Of a stretch of 38,161 bases of DNA, positions 26,287-36,042 are shown piece by piece. Numbering within the stretch: the stretch's first letter is position 1; each line of letters opens with the position of its first letter. The position numbers and the translations under genes are program-made. The stretch is from NCBI GenBank assembly GCA_035649275.1, contig DASRJW010000064.1, positions 1-38,161 of the forward strand. Direction: 5' to 3'. This DNA is from Candidatus Krumholzibacteriia bacterium. GTDB taxonomy: Bacteria; Krumholzibacteriota; Krumholzibacteriia; G020349025. The notes below the pieces were generated by a model. That model saw only the letters and a list, made by a program, of their open reading frames with translations, had not been told where the DNA came from and ran no database searches.

Positions 26287-27411
26287 ATGGCGACGCTGCA
26301 GACGCAGGAGATGGAGCTCAACATGGGGCCGCAGCACCCCAGCACCCATGGGGTGATCCGCTTCATCCTCCACACCGACGGCGAGGTCATCTCCCAGTGC
26401 AAGCCCGATGTCGGCTACCTGCACCGCTCCATCGAGAAGATCGCCGAGCGCTGCACCTACAACGGCTTCATGCCCTACACCGACCGGGTGGACTACGTGG
26501 CGGCGATGAACGCCAACCACGCCTACGCCCTGGCGGTGGAGAAGCTGGCGGGCATCGCCTGCTCCCGCCGCGCCGAGCTGCTCCGCATGATCACCGCCGA
26601 GCTGGGACGGATCTCGAGCCACCTGATCGCGGTCGGCACCATGGCCATGGACGTCGGCGCGGTGACGCCCTTCCCCTACGCGCTGCGCGAACGGGAGCGG
26701 GTCAACGACCTGCTGGAAGAAATCTGCGGCGCCCGTCTCACCTTCAACTACCACCGCATCGGCGGCGTCGGCTGGGACATGCCCGAGGGCTGGGACAAGA
26801 AGGTGCGCAAGTACTGCGACAGCTACGACAAGGTCCTGGACGAGTGGGATCGGCTGATCACCAAGAACCACATTTTCGTAGAACGTCTCGCCCGCGTGGT
26901 CACCATCAGCGCGGCGGACGCTATCGACTTCGGCCTCTCCGGCCCCAACCTGCGCGCCAGCGGTGTCGACTTCGACCTGCGCCGGGACGTGCCCTACGCC
27001 CTCTACAGCGAGATGAAGTTCGACATTCCCGTGGGTGTCGATGGCCTCGGCGTGGTGGGGGACAGCTACAACCGCTTCGTCGTCCGCGTCGAGGAAATGC
27101 GCCAGGCTTTGAAGATCGTGCGCCAGTGCGTGGCCAAGCTGCCGGAGACGGCGGGCGAGGACCCGGTGCCGAAGCCGAAGAACTTCAAGGTGAAGCCCAA
27201 CGAGTGCTACGTGCGCACCGAGGCGCCGCGCGGCGAGATGGGCATCTACGTGGTGAGCGACGGCAGCGACAAGCCCTGGCGCTACCGGGCGCGGACAGGC
27301 TCCTTCACCGCCATGGGCATGGTGGAGCACGTGGCGCCGGGGATCCTCATCGCCGATCTGGTGGCCCTGATCGCCAGCTTCGACGTCGTGGCCCCCGAGA
27401 TCGACCGCTGA
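26287..27411 (+). CDS. nuoD: NADH-quinone oxidoreductase subunit D
   Basis: 49-kDa-type subunit that forms the quinone-reduction site with NuoB, 374 residues. The quinone-site loop GPQHPSTHGV is at the N-terminus (His residues near 17 and 21), then SIEKIAE, and the C-terminus has LIASFDVVAPEIDR. There is no frame disruption. It is 18 bases after nuoC with an AGAGGAGG sequence in the gap. It shares ancestry with the large subunit of NiFe hydrogenases but lacks their Ni-binding cysteines. Confidence 0.96.
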   Translation: MATLQTQEMELNMGPQHPSTHGVIRFILHTDGEVISQCKPDVGYLHRSIEKIAERCTYNGFMPYTDRVDYVAAMNANHAYALAVEKLAGIACSRRAELLRMITAELGRISSHLIAVGTMAMDVGAVTPFPYALRERERVNDLLEEICGARLTFNYHRIGGVGWDMPEGWDKKVRKYCDSYDKVLDEWDRLITKNHIFVERLARVVTISAADAIDFGLSGPNLRASGVDFDLRRDVPYALYSEMKFDIPVGVDGLGVVGDSYNRFVVRVEEMRQALKIVRQCVAKLPETAGEDPVPKPKNFKVKPNECYVRTEAPRGEMGIYVVSDGSDKPWRYRARTGSFTAMGMVEHVAPGILIADLVALIASFDVVAPEIDR

Positions 27412-27421
27412 GGACGGGCCC

Positions 27422-28618
27422 ATGCAGCAGTACCTGGACAGCCTCATCGCCCGCTGGGGGATCCAGACGGACTGGCAGGTGGCGCTGCTCTACGCCGCCG
27501 GCATGCTCGTCTTCGCCTCCCTGATCCTCCTCCTCTGGGTGGCGCCGCTCGCCGGTTTCACCAGCTTCATCGAGCGCCGCATCGCGGCACGCATACAGTC
27601 ACGGGTGGGGCCGAACCGCGTCGGCCCTCAGGGCATCCTGCAGTGGATCGCCGACGGCCTCAAGTGCCTGCTCAAGGAAGACCTGATCCCCCGGGACGCC
27701 GATCCCATCCTGTTCAAGATCGCGCCCTATCTGGTGTTCATGGGCATGTTCGGCACCTTCGCCGTGCTGCCCTTCGCCGAGAAGCTGATCGTCGCCGATC
27801 TCAACGTCGGCCTCTTCTACCTGGTGGCGGTGACGGCGTTCATCGCCGTCGGCATCATCATGGCCGGCTGGGCGTCGAACAACAAATGGGCCCTCCTCGG
27901 CGGCATGCGCTCGGCCAACCAGATCGTGAGCTACGAGATCCCCTCCGGCATGGCTCTGCTCGCCGTCGTCCTCGCCAGTGGCACCATGAGCACGCAGGGC
28001 ATCATCCGCGAGCAGGGCTGGCTGCCCTGGGACTGGAACCTGTTCCGTACCCCATTCTTGTTCATCGCCTTCTTCATTTACTTCATCGCCGCTCTCGCCG
28101 AGAGCAACCGCACGCCCTTCGATCTGCCGGAAGGGGAGTCGGAGCTCGTGGCCGGTTACAACACCGAGTACAGCGGCATGCGCTTCGCCTTCTTCTTCCT
28201 GGCCGAGTGGGCCGAGCTGTATGTGATCGCCGCGGTGGCGACCTTGGCCTTCCTGGGCGGCTGGCAGGTGCCGAGCTTCGTGCCGGACGGCGGGCGCACC
28301 CTGGTGCAGGTGCTCTGCTTCGTCTGCAAATCCTTCTTCTGGATGTTCGTGATCATCTGGATCCGCTGGACCCTGCCCCGGGTGCGCGTGGATCAGATGA
28401 TGGAACTCTGCTGGAAGTATCTCGTCCCCATGGGCTTCGTGGTGCTGGTGGGCACGGCGGTGTGGGAGACCTTCGTGCCGCGGCAGGGAGCGGCGGCGCT
28501 CGCGGTGCGCCTGGCGCTCTTCCTCATCGCCGTGGCGGCAGGTGTGCGCTTCATGCTCCGGGTGCGCTACAACCTGCGGGAGTCGGGGGCGCAGGTGCGC
28601 CTGAATCCGATCGTGTGA
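27422..28618 (+). CDS. nuoH: NADH-quinone oxidoreductase subunit H
   Basis: Membrane subunit joining the quinone chamber to the proton-pumping arm, 398 residues with about eight helices. Conserved ERRIAARIQSRVGPNRVGPQG and the acidic E-channel loop AESNRTPFDLPEGESELV are intact. ATG 27422 is 10 bases after nuoD. A 99-base gap follows before nuoI, the longest in the operon. Confidence 0.96.
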   Translation: MQQYLDSLIARWGIQTDWQVALLYAAGMLVFASLILLLWVAPLAGFTSFIERRIAARIQSRVGPNRVGPQGILQWIADGLKCLLKEDLIPRDADPILFKIAPYLVFMGMFGTFAVLPFAEKLIVADLNVGLFYLVAVTAFIAVGIIMAGWASNNKWALLGGMRSANQIVSYEIPSGMALLAVVLASGTMSTQGIIREQGWLPWDWNLFRTPFLFIAFFIYFIAALAESNRTPFDLPEGESELVAGYNTEYSGMRFAFFFLAEWAELYVIAAVATLAFLGGWQVPSFVPDGGRTLVQVLCFVCKSFFWMFVIIWIRWTLPRVRVDQMMELCWKYLVPMGFVVLVGTAVWETFVPRQGAAALAVRLALFLIAVAAGVRFMLRVRYNLRESGAQVRLNPIV

Positions 28619-28717
28619 GGTCACCTCCACGGCGGTGAGGCGCGCGTGGAGGGCGAAGGTGAAGGTGGTGTCTGTGGAACGCGACGAGCACAACTTGGGC
28701 CACGGGAGGCACCGGCG

Positions 28718-29296
28718 GTGATTGCGGAGTATCTGGGCCACATCAAGCGCAGCACGACGACCATCTTCGAAGGCATGGCCGTCACCTTCTCGCACATGCT
28801 GCGCCAGCCGATCACCACCCAGTACCCGGACCGCACGTCCCGGCCGATGCTGGACCTGATCCCGGAGCGCTACCGCGGCTTCCTCTGGGTGGACCTCGAC
28901 ATCTGCATCTCCTGCTTGTTGTGCGAGCGCTATTGTCCCATCGACTGCATCAAGATCGAGGACGTGCGGATCGACAGGATCCTGGTGGAGTCGCGTCTCG
29001 ATGGCAAGCCGACGCCGAAGGTCAAGGATCCGGTCCGCTTCGACATCAATCTCTACAAGTGCATGTACTGCGCCCTCTGCGTCGAACCTTGTCCGACCGG
29101 AGCCATCTTCTTCACCAAGGAGTTCGAGGGCGCGTCGCCGGATCTGACCGACATGCACCTGCGCCTGGTGGACGAGCAGCGCCGCGTCGACGTGCTGGCG
29201 GCGGCCGCGGCGGCGGAGCGCAAGGCGCAGGCGGCGAAGGAAGCGAAGGCCAAGAAGGGCCCCGAGGCCGCCACCTCGGAGGCCACCGACGCATGA
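28718..29296 (+). CDS. nuoI: NADH-quinone oxidoreductase subunit I (8Fe ferredoxin-type)
   Basis: Carries clusters N6a and N6b. In the 192-residue product the two 4Fe-4S motifs are C63-x2-C66-x2-C69-x3-C73 and C115-x2-C118-x2-C121-x3-C125, each with a partner Cys-Pro. The C-terminal tail after about residue 160 is rich in Ala, Lys and Glu and is longer than in most homologues. GTG 28718 with GGGAGG (28704-28709) is preferred; a GTG at 28646 would add 24 residues without family support. The stop overlaps the nuoJ start (ATGA). Confidence 0.94.
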   Translation: MIAEYLGHIKRSTTTIFEGMAVTFSHMLRQPITTQYPDRTSRPMLDLIPERYRGFLWVDLDICISCLLCERYCPIDCIKIEDVRIDRILVESRLDGKPTPKVKDPVRFDINLYKCMYCALCVEPCPTGAIFFTKEFEGASPDLTDMHLRLVDEQRRVDVLAAAAAAERKAQAAKEAKAKKGPEAATSEATDA

Positions 29297-29793
29297 CCGC
29301 GGCGGACGTCTTCTTCTGGATCTTCGCAAGCATGGCGCTCTTGCCGGCTATGATGGTGGTCTTCGCCCGCAACCTGCTTTATTCCGCCTTCTCGCTCCTC
29401 TTCACCCTGGCCGGCGTGGCCGGCCTCTATGCCTTGCTCGGCGCCGACTTCCTCTCCGTGACCCAGGTCCTGGTGTACATCGGCGGCATCCTGGTCCTCA
29501 TCCTCTTCGGCGTCATGTTCACCCAGAGGGTCTATGACCTGAAGGCCGAGGCCATGAGCTTCAAGCGCCGTCGTGCCGCCGCCCTCGGCCTCGTCGTCTT
29601 CGCCGCGCTCGCGGCGACGGTTTTCGCCGTGGACTGGCCGCAGGCACCGCGGGAAGTGCAGCCCACCTCGGCCCCCATCGGCAACCTGCTCCTGTCGCAG
29701 TACCTGCTCCCCTTCGAGATGATCTCGGTGCTGCTTCTCGTGGTCCTCATCGGCGCCGTCGTGGTGGGGAAGAAGGAGGTGCAGGAGGAGTGA
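29293..29793 (+). CDS. nuoJ: NADH-quinone oxidoreductase subunit J
   Basis: Membrane subunit of 166 residues with five predicted helices. The conserved helix-3 region LSVTQVLVYIGGILVLILFGVM, involved in coupling, is present. It starts with ATG 29293, four bases inside nuoI, and overlaps nuoK by four bases (GTGA). The hydrophilic loop before the last helix is Pro-rich. Confidence 0.95.
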   Translation: MTAADVFFWIFASMALLPAMMVVFARNLLYSAFSLLFTLAGVAGLYALLGADFLSVTQVLVYIGGILVLILFGVMFTQRVYDLKAEAMSFKRRRAAALGLVVFAALAATVFAVDWPQAPREVQPTSAPIGNLLLSQYLLPFEMISVLLLVVLIGAVVVGKKEVQEE

Positions 29794-30113
29794 ACGTCGG
29801 GCTCCAGCATTATCTGATCCTGAGCGCGGCGCTGGCGGCGCTCGGGATCATCGCCATGGTGAGCCGACGCAACGCCATCAGCATCCTCATGGGGATCGAG
29901 CTGCTCCTGAACGCGGCGGCGCTCAACTTCGTCGCCTTTTCGCGCTACGGCACGGGGTTGCCCGGGCGCACGCATTTCGACGGCCAGATCTTCGGCATCT
30001 TCATCATCGTCCTGGCGGCGGCGGAGGCGGCCATCGCACTCGCCATCATCATCGCCATCTATCATCACCGGAGCAGCATCAACGCCGACGAGCTGCACTC
30101 CATGCGGCGCTAG
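29790..30113 (+). CDS. nuoK: NADH-quinone oxidoreductase subunit K
   Basis: Smallest membrane subunit, 107 residues, three helices. The two conserved membrane glutamates are visible in ILMGIELLLNAA and VLAAAEAAIALAI. The product is typical in length. It starts with GTG 29790 overlapping the nuoJ TGA and is homologous to the MrpC subunit of Na+/H+ antiporters. Confidence 0.96.
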   Translation: MNVGLQHYLILSAALAALGIIAMVSRRNAISILMGIELLLNAAALNFVAFSRYGTGLPGRTHFDGQIFGIFIIVLAAAEAAIALAIIIAIYHHRSSINADELHSMRR

Positions 30114-30131
30114 ACCAGGGGAGAAGAGAGC

Positions 30132-32210
30132 GTGCACGAGGGCATGCAGGGGACGACGGCCGGATACCTGTGGCTGATCCCGTTCTTCCCGCTCCTCGGT
30201 GCGGTGCTCCACGGTGTCTTCGGCGGCCCGGTGCAGCGCCGCTGGGGGAAGCGCCCGGTGGCCCTGAGCGCCTGCGCCGTCATCTTCGCCTCCTTCGTCC
30301 TCTCGGTGGCGGCCTTCCTCCAGCTCCTGCAGGCGGAGCCACGCCTCCTGACCGACAAGCTGTGGACCTGGTTCGCCGCCGGCGACCTGCAGGCCGACTT
30401 CGCTTTCATGGTGGACCCGCTCACGGCGGTGATGATCCTGGTGGTGACGGGAGTGAGCTTCCTCATCCACGTCTACTCCACCGGCTACATGGGTGAAGAC
30501 GCCGGCCACTATCGCTACTTCGCCTACCTCAACCTCTTCGTCTTCGCCATGCTGACCCTGGTCATGGGCGACAATCTGCTCATGCTGTTCATCGGCTGGG
30601 AGGGTGTGGGGCTGTGCTCGTACCTGCTCATCGGCTTCTGGTTCACCGATCTGCAGAAGGCGCAGGCGGGCATGAAGGCGTTCATCGTCAACCGCATCGG
30701 TGACTGCGGCTTCCTCGTCGGCGGTTTCGCCCTGTTCTGGGCCTTGCAGCGCCACGAGGTGGCGACGCTGAACTTCGCGAACCTGCGCCAGGTGGTGGGG
30801 TTGCTGGCGGGGGATCGCATCTTCGGCGTCGATCTCGTGACCTTCGTCACCCTCTGCTTCTTCATCGGCGCCACCGGAAAATCGGCGCAGATCCCTCTCT
30901 ATGTCTGGTTGCCCGACGCCATGGCAGGGCCGACGCCGGTCTCCGCCCTCATCCACGCGGCCACCATGGTCACGGCCGGCGTCTACATGATCGGGCGGCT
31001 CTCCTTCCTCTACAGCATGGCGCCGGTGACGCTCACGGTCGTGGCCGTCATCGGGGCGGTCACGGCGCTCTTCGCCGCCACCATCGCCCTGGTGCAGAAC
31101 GACATCAAGAAGGTCCTGGCGTACTCCACGGTGAGCCAGCTCGGCACCATGTTCCTCGGCATGGGTGTCGCGGCCTATGGTGCCGGCATCTTCCATCTGA
31201 TGACGCACGCCTTCTTCAAGGCCTGCTTGTTCCTGGGTGCGGGCAGCGTCATCCACGCCATGCACCACGAGCAGGACATCCGCAAGATGGGTGGGCTGCG
31301 CCGCTTCCTGCCGCGGACGCACTGGACTTTTCTGCTCGCGACGTGCGCCATCGCCGGGTTGCCGCCGCTCTCCGGCTTCTTCAGCAAGGACGAGATTCTC
31401 TGGCGGGCCTGGTCGAGTCCGCAGGGCAGCCCGGTGCTTTGGGCCATGGGCGCCCTGGGTGCAGGGCTCACCTCGTTCTACATGTTCCGTCTCTTCTTCT
31501 CGACCTTCCATGGCAGCTGCCGCGCCGACCCCCAGACCCAGCAGCATTTGCACGAATCGCCGCGCAGCATGACACTGCCTCTCGTCGTTCTCGCCGTGCT
31601 CGCCGTCATCGGTGGTGGCGTGGGCATCCCGGCGGCGCTCGGCGGCGGCAATCGCATCGAACATTTCCTGGCGCCGGTGTTCGAAACTGCCGCAGCGCCC
31701 GGGGCGGCTGCCGCGGCACACGGGGCGTCCGCCGTGGCGCACGGCCCCGAGCCGCTCGAGTACCTGCTCATGGCGATCTCCGTCGCCATCGCGCTCGCAG
31801 GTTTCGCGCTCGCCCGCCGCTTCTACGTCACGGACACGACGTTGCCCGGGAAGCTGGCAGCCCGAGCGCAGGGCGCCTACCGCATGCTCTACAACAAGTA
31901 CTGGGTGGACGAGATTTACCAAGCCACCGTCGTGGCAGGCATCCGGGCGGCATCGCGAGTCTTCGCCTTCTTCGATGCCTATGTCGTGGACGGCATCGTG
32001 AACGGCGCCGGCTACCTCGCCCGGGCCGCCTCCTGGCTCGGTGGAGCGATCGACCGCACCGTCGTGGACGGCCTGGTCAACGGGCTGGGGGCGGCGATCC
32101 GTTCCGGCGGCAGCGGCGTCAGCCGGCTGCAATCCGGCGTCATCCAGAACTACGTGCTCGTCGTGTTCGGCGGCGTCATCGTGATCATCGTGGTCATGCG
32201 CTTCCTCTGA
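30132..32210 (+). CDS. nuoL: NADH-quinone oxidoreductase subunit L
   Basis: Largest antiporter-like proton-pumping subunit, 692 residues. The signatures GWEGVGLCSYLLIGFW, IPLYVWLPDAMAGPTPVSAL and the lysine-bearing NDIKKVLAYSTVSQLG are all present, and the C-terminal lateral helix and final anchor are retained. A low-complexity Ala/Gly/His stretch (about 518-540) separates the core from the C-terminal part. It starts with GTG 30132 after GGGGAGAAG, 18 bases from nuoK. Confidence 0.95.
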   Translation: MHEGMQGTTAGYLWLIPFFPLLGAVLHGVFGGPVQRRWGKRPVALSACAVIFASFVLSVAAFLQLLQAEPRLLTDKLWTWFAAGDLQADFAFMVDPLTAVMILVVTGVSFLIHVYSTGYMGEDAGHYRYFAYLNLFVFAMLTLVMGDNLLMLFIGWEGVGLCSYLLIGFWFTDLQKAQAGMKAFIVNRIGDCGFLVGGFALFWALQRHEVATLNFANLRQVVGLLAGDRIFGVDLVTFVTLCFFIGATGKSAQIPLYVWLPDAMAGPTPVSALIHAATMVTAGVYMIGRLSFLYSMAPVTLTVVAVIGAVTALFAATIALVQNDIKKVLAYSTVSQLGTMFLGMGVAAYGAGIFHLMTHAFFKACLFLGAGSVIHAMHHEQDIRKMGGLRRFLPRTHWTFLLATCAIAGLPPLSGFFSKDEILWRAWSSPQGSPVLWAMGALGAGLTSFYMFRLFFSTFHGSCRADPQTQQHLHESPRSMTLPLVVLAVLAVIGGGVGIPAALGGGNRIEHFLAPVFETAAAPGAAAAAHGASAVAHGPEPLEYLLMAISVAIALAGFALARRFYVTDTTLPGKLAARAQGAYRMLYNKYWVDEIYQATVVAGIRAASRVFAFFDAYVVDGIVNGAGYLARAASWLGGAIDRTVVDGLVNGLGAAIRSGGSGVSRLQSGVIQNYVLVVFGGVIVIIVVMRFL

Positions 32211-32219
32211 GGAGAACCG

Positions 32220-33737
32220 ATGCTGAGCTGGCTCACGTTCTCGCCACTCCTGGTCGTCGTCCCGATCCTGCTCACGCCGAGCGAGAAGAAGAACCTCATC
32301 CGCTGGCTCGCGGTCCTCGGGACGGTGCCCGCGCTGCTGCTCTCCTTCTACATCTACGCCACCTTCGACCGCACGCTCCCCGGTGTCAACGACCCGGCAG
32401 GTTTCCAGTACGTGATCCAGAAGGAATGGATCAGCGCCTTCCACATCCAGTACTACATGGGCCTCGATGGGCTCTCGGTGAGCATGGTGGTGCTCACGGC
32501 GCTCCTCTGCTTCCTCTGCATGTTCGCCTCCTGGGGCATCGACCGCGGCCTCAAGGGCTACTTCACCATGTTCATGCTCCTGGAAGTGGGGATGCTCGGG
32601 ACCTTCGTGTCCCTCGACTTCTTCCTCTTCTACATCTTCTGGGAGATCATGCTGCTGCCGATGTATTTCCTCATCGGCATCTGGGGCGGGCCGCGCAAGA
32701 TCTACGCCGCCATCAAGTTCTTCCTCTACACCCTGTTCGGCTCCGTTCTCATGCTCGTCGCCATGCTCGCCCTGTACTTCAAGTCGGGCCACTCGTTCAA
32801 CCTGCTGCAGCTCATGGGCGGTGACTACACGGGCCAAACCGTCCAGCTCTTCGGCCTGACGCTCGGCTTCGCCAAGCTCATGTTCGTGCTCCTCTTCATC
32901 GGCTTCGCCATCAAGGTGCCGACCTTCCCGTTCCACACCTGGCTGCCTGACGCCCACGTGGAAGCGCCGACGGCCGTCTCCGTGATCCTGGCGGGAGTGC
33001 TGCTCAAGATGGGCACCTACGGCATGATGCGCATCAGCTTCCCCATCTTCCCGGAGGCCACGCAATGGTTCTCCGGCGCGCTGGCCGTCATCGCCATGAT
33101 CAACATCGTCTACGGGGCGCTCTGCGCCATGGCGCAGACCGACTTCAAGAAGCTGGTGGCGTACTCGTCGATCAGCCACATGGGCTTCGTCTTGCTCGGC
33201 ATGGCCTCGGGGACGCCACAGGGGATGAACGGAGCGATCCTGCAGATGTTCAACCACGGCACGATCACCGCCATGCTGTTCCTCCTGGTGGGCGTTCTCT
33301 ACGACCGGGCGCACCATCGCGAGCTGGACGGCTTCGGCGGCCTCATGAGCCGGATGCCGGTGTACGGCAGCATCTCGTCTCTGGCGTTCTTTGCCGCCTT
33401 GGGGCTGCCAGGGTTGTCGAGCTTCGTGAGCGAGCTCCTCACCCTTCTCGGCGGCTGGCAGACCTTCCCGGCCATCACCATCGTCTGCACCACGGGCATC
33501 ATCCTGGGCGCGGCGTACATGCTGTGGACGCTGCAGCGCGTCTTCCTGGGGCCGTTGAACCCGCGCTACGCCGAGCTTCCCGAGATCAACGGCCGTGAGG
33601 CGTTCACCCTCGTGCCGCTCGGGGTTCTCGTGATCGTCCTCGGCTTCTACCCGCACCCCGTGCTGGACCTGTTGCGGGTTTCGACGAACCATCTGGTCGA
33701 TCTCGTCTGGGAAGCTGGAAGGGTGAGCCTGCATTGA
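32220..33737 (+). CDS. nuoM: NADH-quinone oxidoreductase subunit M
   Basis: Second antiporter-like subunit, 505 residues, about fourteen helices. It has the conserved Glu in FYIFWEIMLLPMYFLIG, PTFPFHTWLPDAHVEAPT, and TDFKKLVAYSSISHMG with the pumping lysine. ATG 32220 follows GGAG, nine bases after nuoL. The stop overlaps the TTG start of nuoN. Confidence 0.96.
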   Translation: MLSWLTFSPLLVVVPILLTPSEKKNLIRWLAVLGTVPALLLSFYIYATFDRTLPGVNDPAGFQYVIQKEWISAFHIQYYMGLDGLSVSMVVLTALLCFLCMFASWGIDRGLKGYFTMFMLLEVGMLGTFVSLDFFLFYIFWEIMLLPMYFLIGIWGGPRKIYAAIKFFLYTLFGSVLMLVAMLALYFKSGHSFNLLQLMGGDYTGQTVQLFGLTLGFAKLMFVLLFIGFAIKVPTFPFHTWLPDAHVEAPTAVSVILAGVLLKMGTYGMMRISFPIFPEATQWFSGALAVIAMINIVYGALCAMAQTDFKKLVAYSSISHMGFVLLGMASGTPQGMNGAILQMFNHGTITAMLFLLVGVLYDRAHHRELDGFGGLMSRMPVYGSISSLAFFAALGLPGLSSFVSELLTLLGGWQTFPAITIVCTTGIILGAAYMLWTLQRVFLGPLNPRYAELPEINGREAFTLVPLGVLVIVLGFYPHPVLDLLRVSTNHLVDLVWEAGRVSLH

Positions 33738-35218
33738 CGCTGACGAACGTGCAGAGCCTGCGCTACTTCGTGCCGGAGACGGTGCTCTCTCTCGCGATCG
33801 TCGCGCTGCTCGTGGTCGACATGCTCGCCGGCGGGCGGCGCCGAGGCTTGAACGCCGCCGTGGCCTGCGCCGGTCTGCTCGCGGCCTTCGTCGCCGCGCT
33901 CTTGCAGGTGGGCACGGAACCCGTGGCGCTCTTCGAGGGCATGCTCGTCCTCGATCCCTTCGGCATCTTCTTCAAGCTCTTCTTCATCGCGGTCACGCTC
34001 GTGGTGGTGCTCATCGTGCACCCGTACGGCGAGCTCTCCCAGCGCTATCACGGTGAGTCCTACGCGATGATGCTCGGCACCGTGATCGGCATGTGCCTGC
34101 TCGCCACCGCGAACAACCTGCTCATGATGTATCTGGCGCTGGAGATGACGAGCTTGCCTTCGTATCTCCTCACCAGCGTGCTGCGGCGGGACACGAAGTC
34201 GAGCGAGGCGGGGCTCAAGTACGTACTCTTCGGCGCCGCGGCGAGCGGCGCCATGGTCTACGGCATGTCGCTCTTCTACGGCATGACCGGGACGCTGGCG
34301 CTCGGCGAGCTGCGGCAGGCGCTCTTGGCCGGCGGCGTGCCGACCGGGCCACTCCTCGTGGCCACGGTGTTCGTCCTCGCCGGCTTCGGCTTCAAGATGT
34401 CCATGGTGCCCTTCCACAGCTGGACGCCGGACGTCTACGAAGGCGCCTCGACGCCGGTGACCGCGTTCTTCTCCGTGGGGCCGAAGGCGGCGGGCATCGC
34501 CGTGCTGCTGCGCTTCTTCGCCTCCGGCCTGGCCACCACGCAGGACGGCGTGCGGGTGCCCTTCGCGGGGCTCGACTGGCCTTTCCTGCTCAGCCTGCTC
34601 TCGGCGGTGACGATGACGCTGGGGAATCTGGCGGCTCTCCGGCAGAACAACGTCAAGCGCATGCTGGCCTACTCGAGCATCGCCCATGCAGGCTACATGC
34701 TCATGGGAGCGGTGCTGCTCACGGACAGCGGCTTCCAGGCGATCATCTTCTATCTCGTCGTCTACGGTCTCATGAACCTGGGGGCGTTCCTCGTCGTCAT
34801 CGCCTACTCCGCGGAGACGCGGCGCGAGGACTTCGAGCACTACCGCGGCCTCGGCTGGCGGAGGCCGCTGCTCGCGGTGCCCATGGCCTTCTTCATGTTC
34901 TCCCTCACCGGGATCCCGCCCTTCGCCGGTTTCGTCGGCAAGGTCTACCTGTTCAAGGCCGTGATCGAGCGCGACCTCTACTGGCTCGCCTTCGTCGGCA
35001 TCTTGAACTCCGTGGTGTCGCTCTACTACTACATGCGCATCGTGAAGACGATGTACTTGGATGACCCGGGCGAAGCTCCCGCCGAGCCCGTGCGCGTGCC
35101 GCGCCTGCACACGGCGCTCATCCTTCTCCTCGCGGTGCCGACCCTCGTCTTCGGCTTCCGCTTCGGCCTCCTGGACCGGCTCTCCAGCTACTCCCTCCGG
35201 ATCTTTACGGGTTCGTGA
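33734..35218 (+). CDS. nuoN: NADH-quinone oxidoreductase subunit N
   Basis: Third antiporter-like subunit and last gene of the complex I operon, 494 residues. MMYLALEMTSLPSYLL, SMVPFHSWTPDVYEGAST and NNVKRMLAYSSIAHAG mark the family. The start is a TTG at 33734 sharing bases with the nuoM TGA (TTGA), preceded by GGAAGGG; no in-frame ATG is close to the expected N-terminus. No nuoE, nuoF or nuoG follows. Confidence 0.94.
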   Translation: MTLTNVQSLRYFVPETVLSLAIVALLVVDMLAGGRRRGLNAAVACAGLLAAFVAALLQVGTEPVALFEGMLVLDPFGIFFKLFFIAVTLVVVLIVHPYGELSQRYHGESYAMMLGTVIGMCLLATANNLLMMYLALEMTSLPSYLLTSVLRRDTKSSEAGLKYVLFGAAASGAMVYGMSLFYGMTGTLALGELRQALLAGGVPTGPLLVATVFVLAGFGFKMSMVPFHSWTPDVYEGASTPVTAFFSVGPKAAGIAVLLRFFASGLATTQDGVRVPFAGLDWPFLLSLLSAVTMTLGNLAALRQNNVKRMLAYSSIAHAGYMLMGAVLLTDSGFQAIIFYLVVYGLMNLGAFLVVIAYSAETRREDFEHYRGLGWRRPLLAVPMAFFMFSLTGIPPFAGFVGKVYLFKAVIERDLYWLAFVGILNSVVSLYYYMRIVKTMYLDDPGEAPAEPVRVPRLHTALILLLAVPTLVFGFRFGLLDRLSSYSLRIFTGS

Positions 35219-35316
35219 CCCAGGCCCAGCAGGGCCGCGGTTGCACGTGCCTCGTCGCCGCGTGCCCCGCAGCGCGCGCCCAGCTGCATGCGCCCTGTGC
35301 GCTCACCCCGGGCCTC

Positions 35317-35345
35317 TTGATCCACTGCAGGCGCCCCGGCATACT
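35317..35345 (+). promoter_or_regulatory. dcd: Candidate dcd promoter
   Basis: TTGATC (35317-35322, 4/6) and CATACT (35340-35345, 4/6) are separated by exactly 17 bases. Predicted start near 35352, about 55 bases before the dcd GTG. This would let dcd be expressed apart from nuo. Confidence 0.4.
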
Positions 35346-35407
35346 GCGCCCGCACAGAGGCATGCATCTCACCCGGGCCCAAGGGCCGACACTCGCGGGA
35401 GCAGAAC

Positions 35408-35965
35408 GTGGCCATCAAGAACGACCGATGGATCCGCCGGATGTCCATCGAACACAAGATGATCGATCCTTTTGTGGACTACGACGGGAAGAAGCGCGGC
35501 ACCATCTCGTTCGGGCTCTCGTCCTACGGCTACGACCTGCGCGTCGCCGACGAGTACAAGGTGTTCACCAACGTCCGCAGCTCGCTCGTCGATCCCAAGG
35601 AGTTCTCCCAGGATTCCTTCGTGGATTTCAAAGGTGACATCTGCATCATTCCCCCCAACTCCTTCGCCCTCGCCCGCAGTGTCGAGAGCTTCAAGATCCC
35701 GCGCAACGTGCTCGGTGTCTGCATCGGCAAGAGCAGCTACGCCCGCTGCGGCATCATCTGCAACATCACGCCGCTGGAACCGCTCTGGGAAGGCACGCTG
35801 ACGCTCGAGATCTCCAACACCACGCCGCTCCCCGCCAAGATCTACAGCCACGAAGGCTTGGCGCAGGTGCTCTTCTTCGAAGCCGACGAAGAGTGCGAGG
35901 TCGCCTACGCCGATCGCTCCGGCAAGTACATGCACCAGGCGGGGATCACGCTGCCGCGAGTCTGA
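35408..35965 (+). CDS. dcd: dCTP deaminase
   Basis: Converts dCTP to dUTP (or dUMP in the bifunctional type) on the way to thymidylate. The 185-residue trimeric dUTPase-fold protein has [12 protein letters not shown], the active-site [10 protein letters not shown] (107-116) and the catalytic Glu in [16 protein letters not shown] (E134), then a C-terminal glycine/arginine tail region. It starts with GTG 35408, with GGGAG upstream. It is on the same strand as nuo, 189 bases after nuoN, probably with its own promoter. It works in the same deoxynucleotide supply pathway as nrdJ on the far side of nuo. Confidence 0.95.
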   Translation: MAIKNDRWIRRMSIEHKMIDPFVDYDGKKRGTISFGLSSYGYDLRVADEYKVFTNVRSSLVDPKEFSQDSFVDFKGDICIIPPNSFALARSVESFKIPRNVLGVCIGKSSYARCGIICNITPLEPLWEGTLTLEISNTTPLPAKIYSHEGLAQVLFFEADEECEVAYADRSGKYMHQAGITLPRV

Positions 35966-36042
35966 CGTGGGAGCGGGCCGAGGCGCGCACGGACGGGCAG
36001 GGCATACGGGTCTCCAGGTCCGGTCCGCGCTCGTGAGGGCGT

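Noticed and set aside
29532-33734. 1400-codon open frame on the minus strand across nuoJ-nuoM
   Set aside because: It runs antisense to well-recognised complex I genes, is highly acidic/His-rich low-complexity sequence typical of mirrored GC-rich coding, and has no family resemblance.
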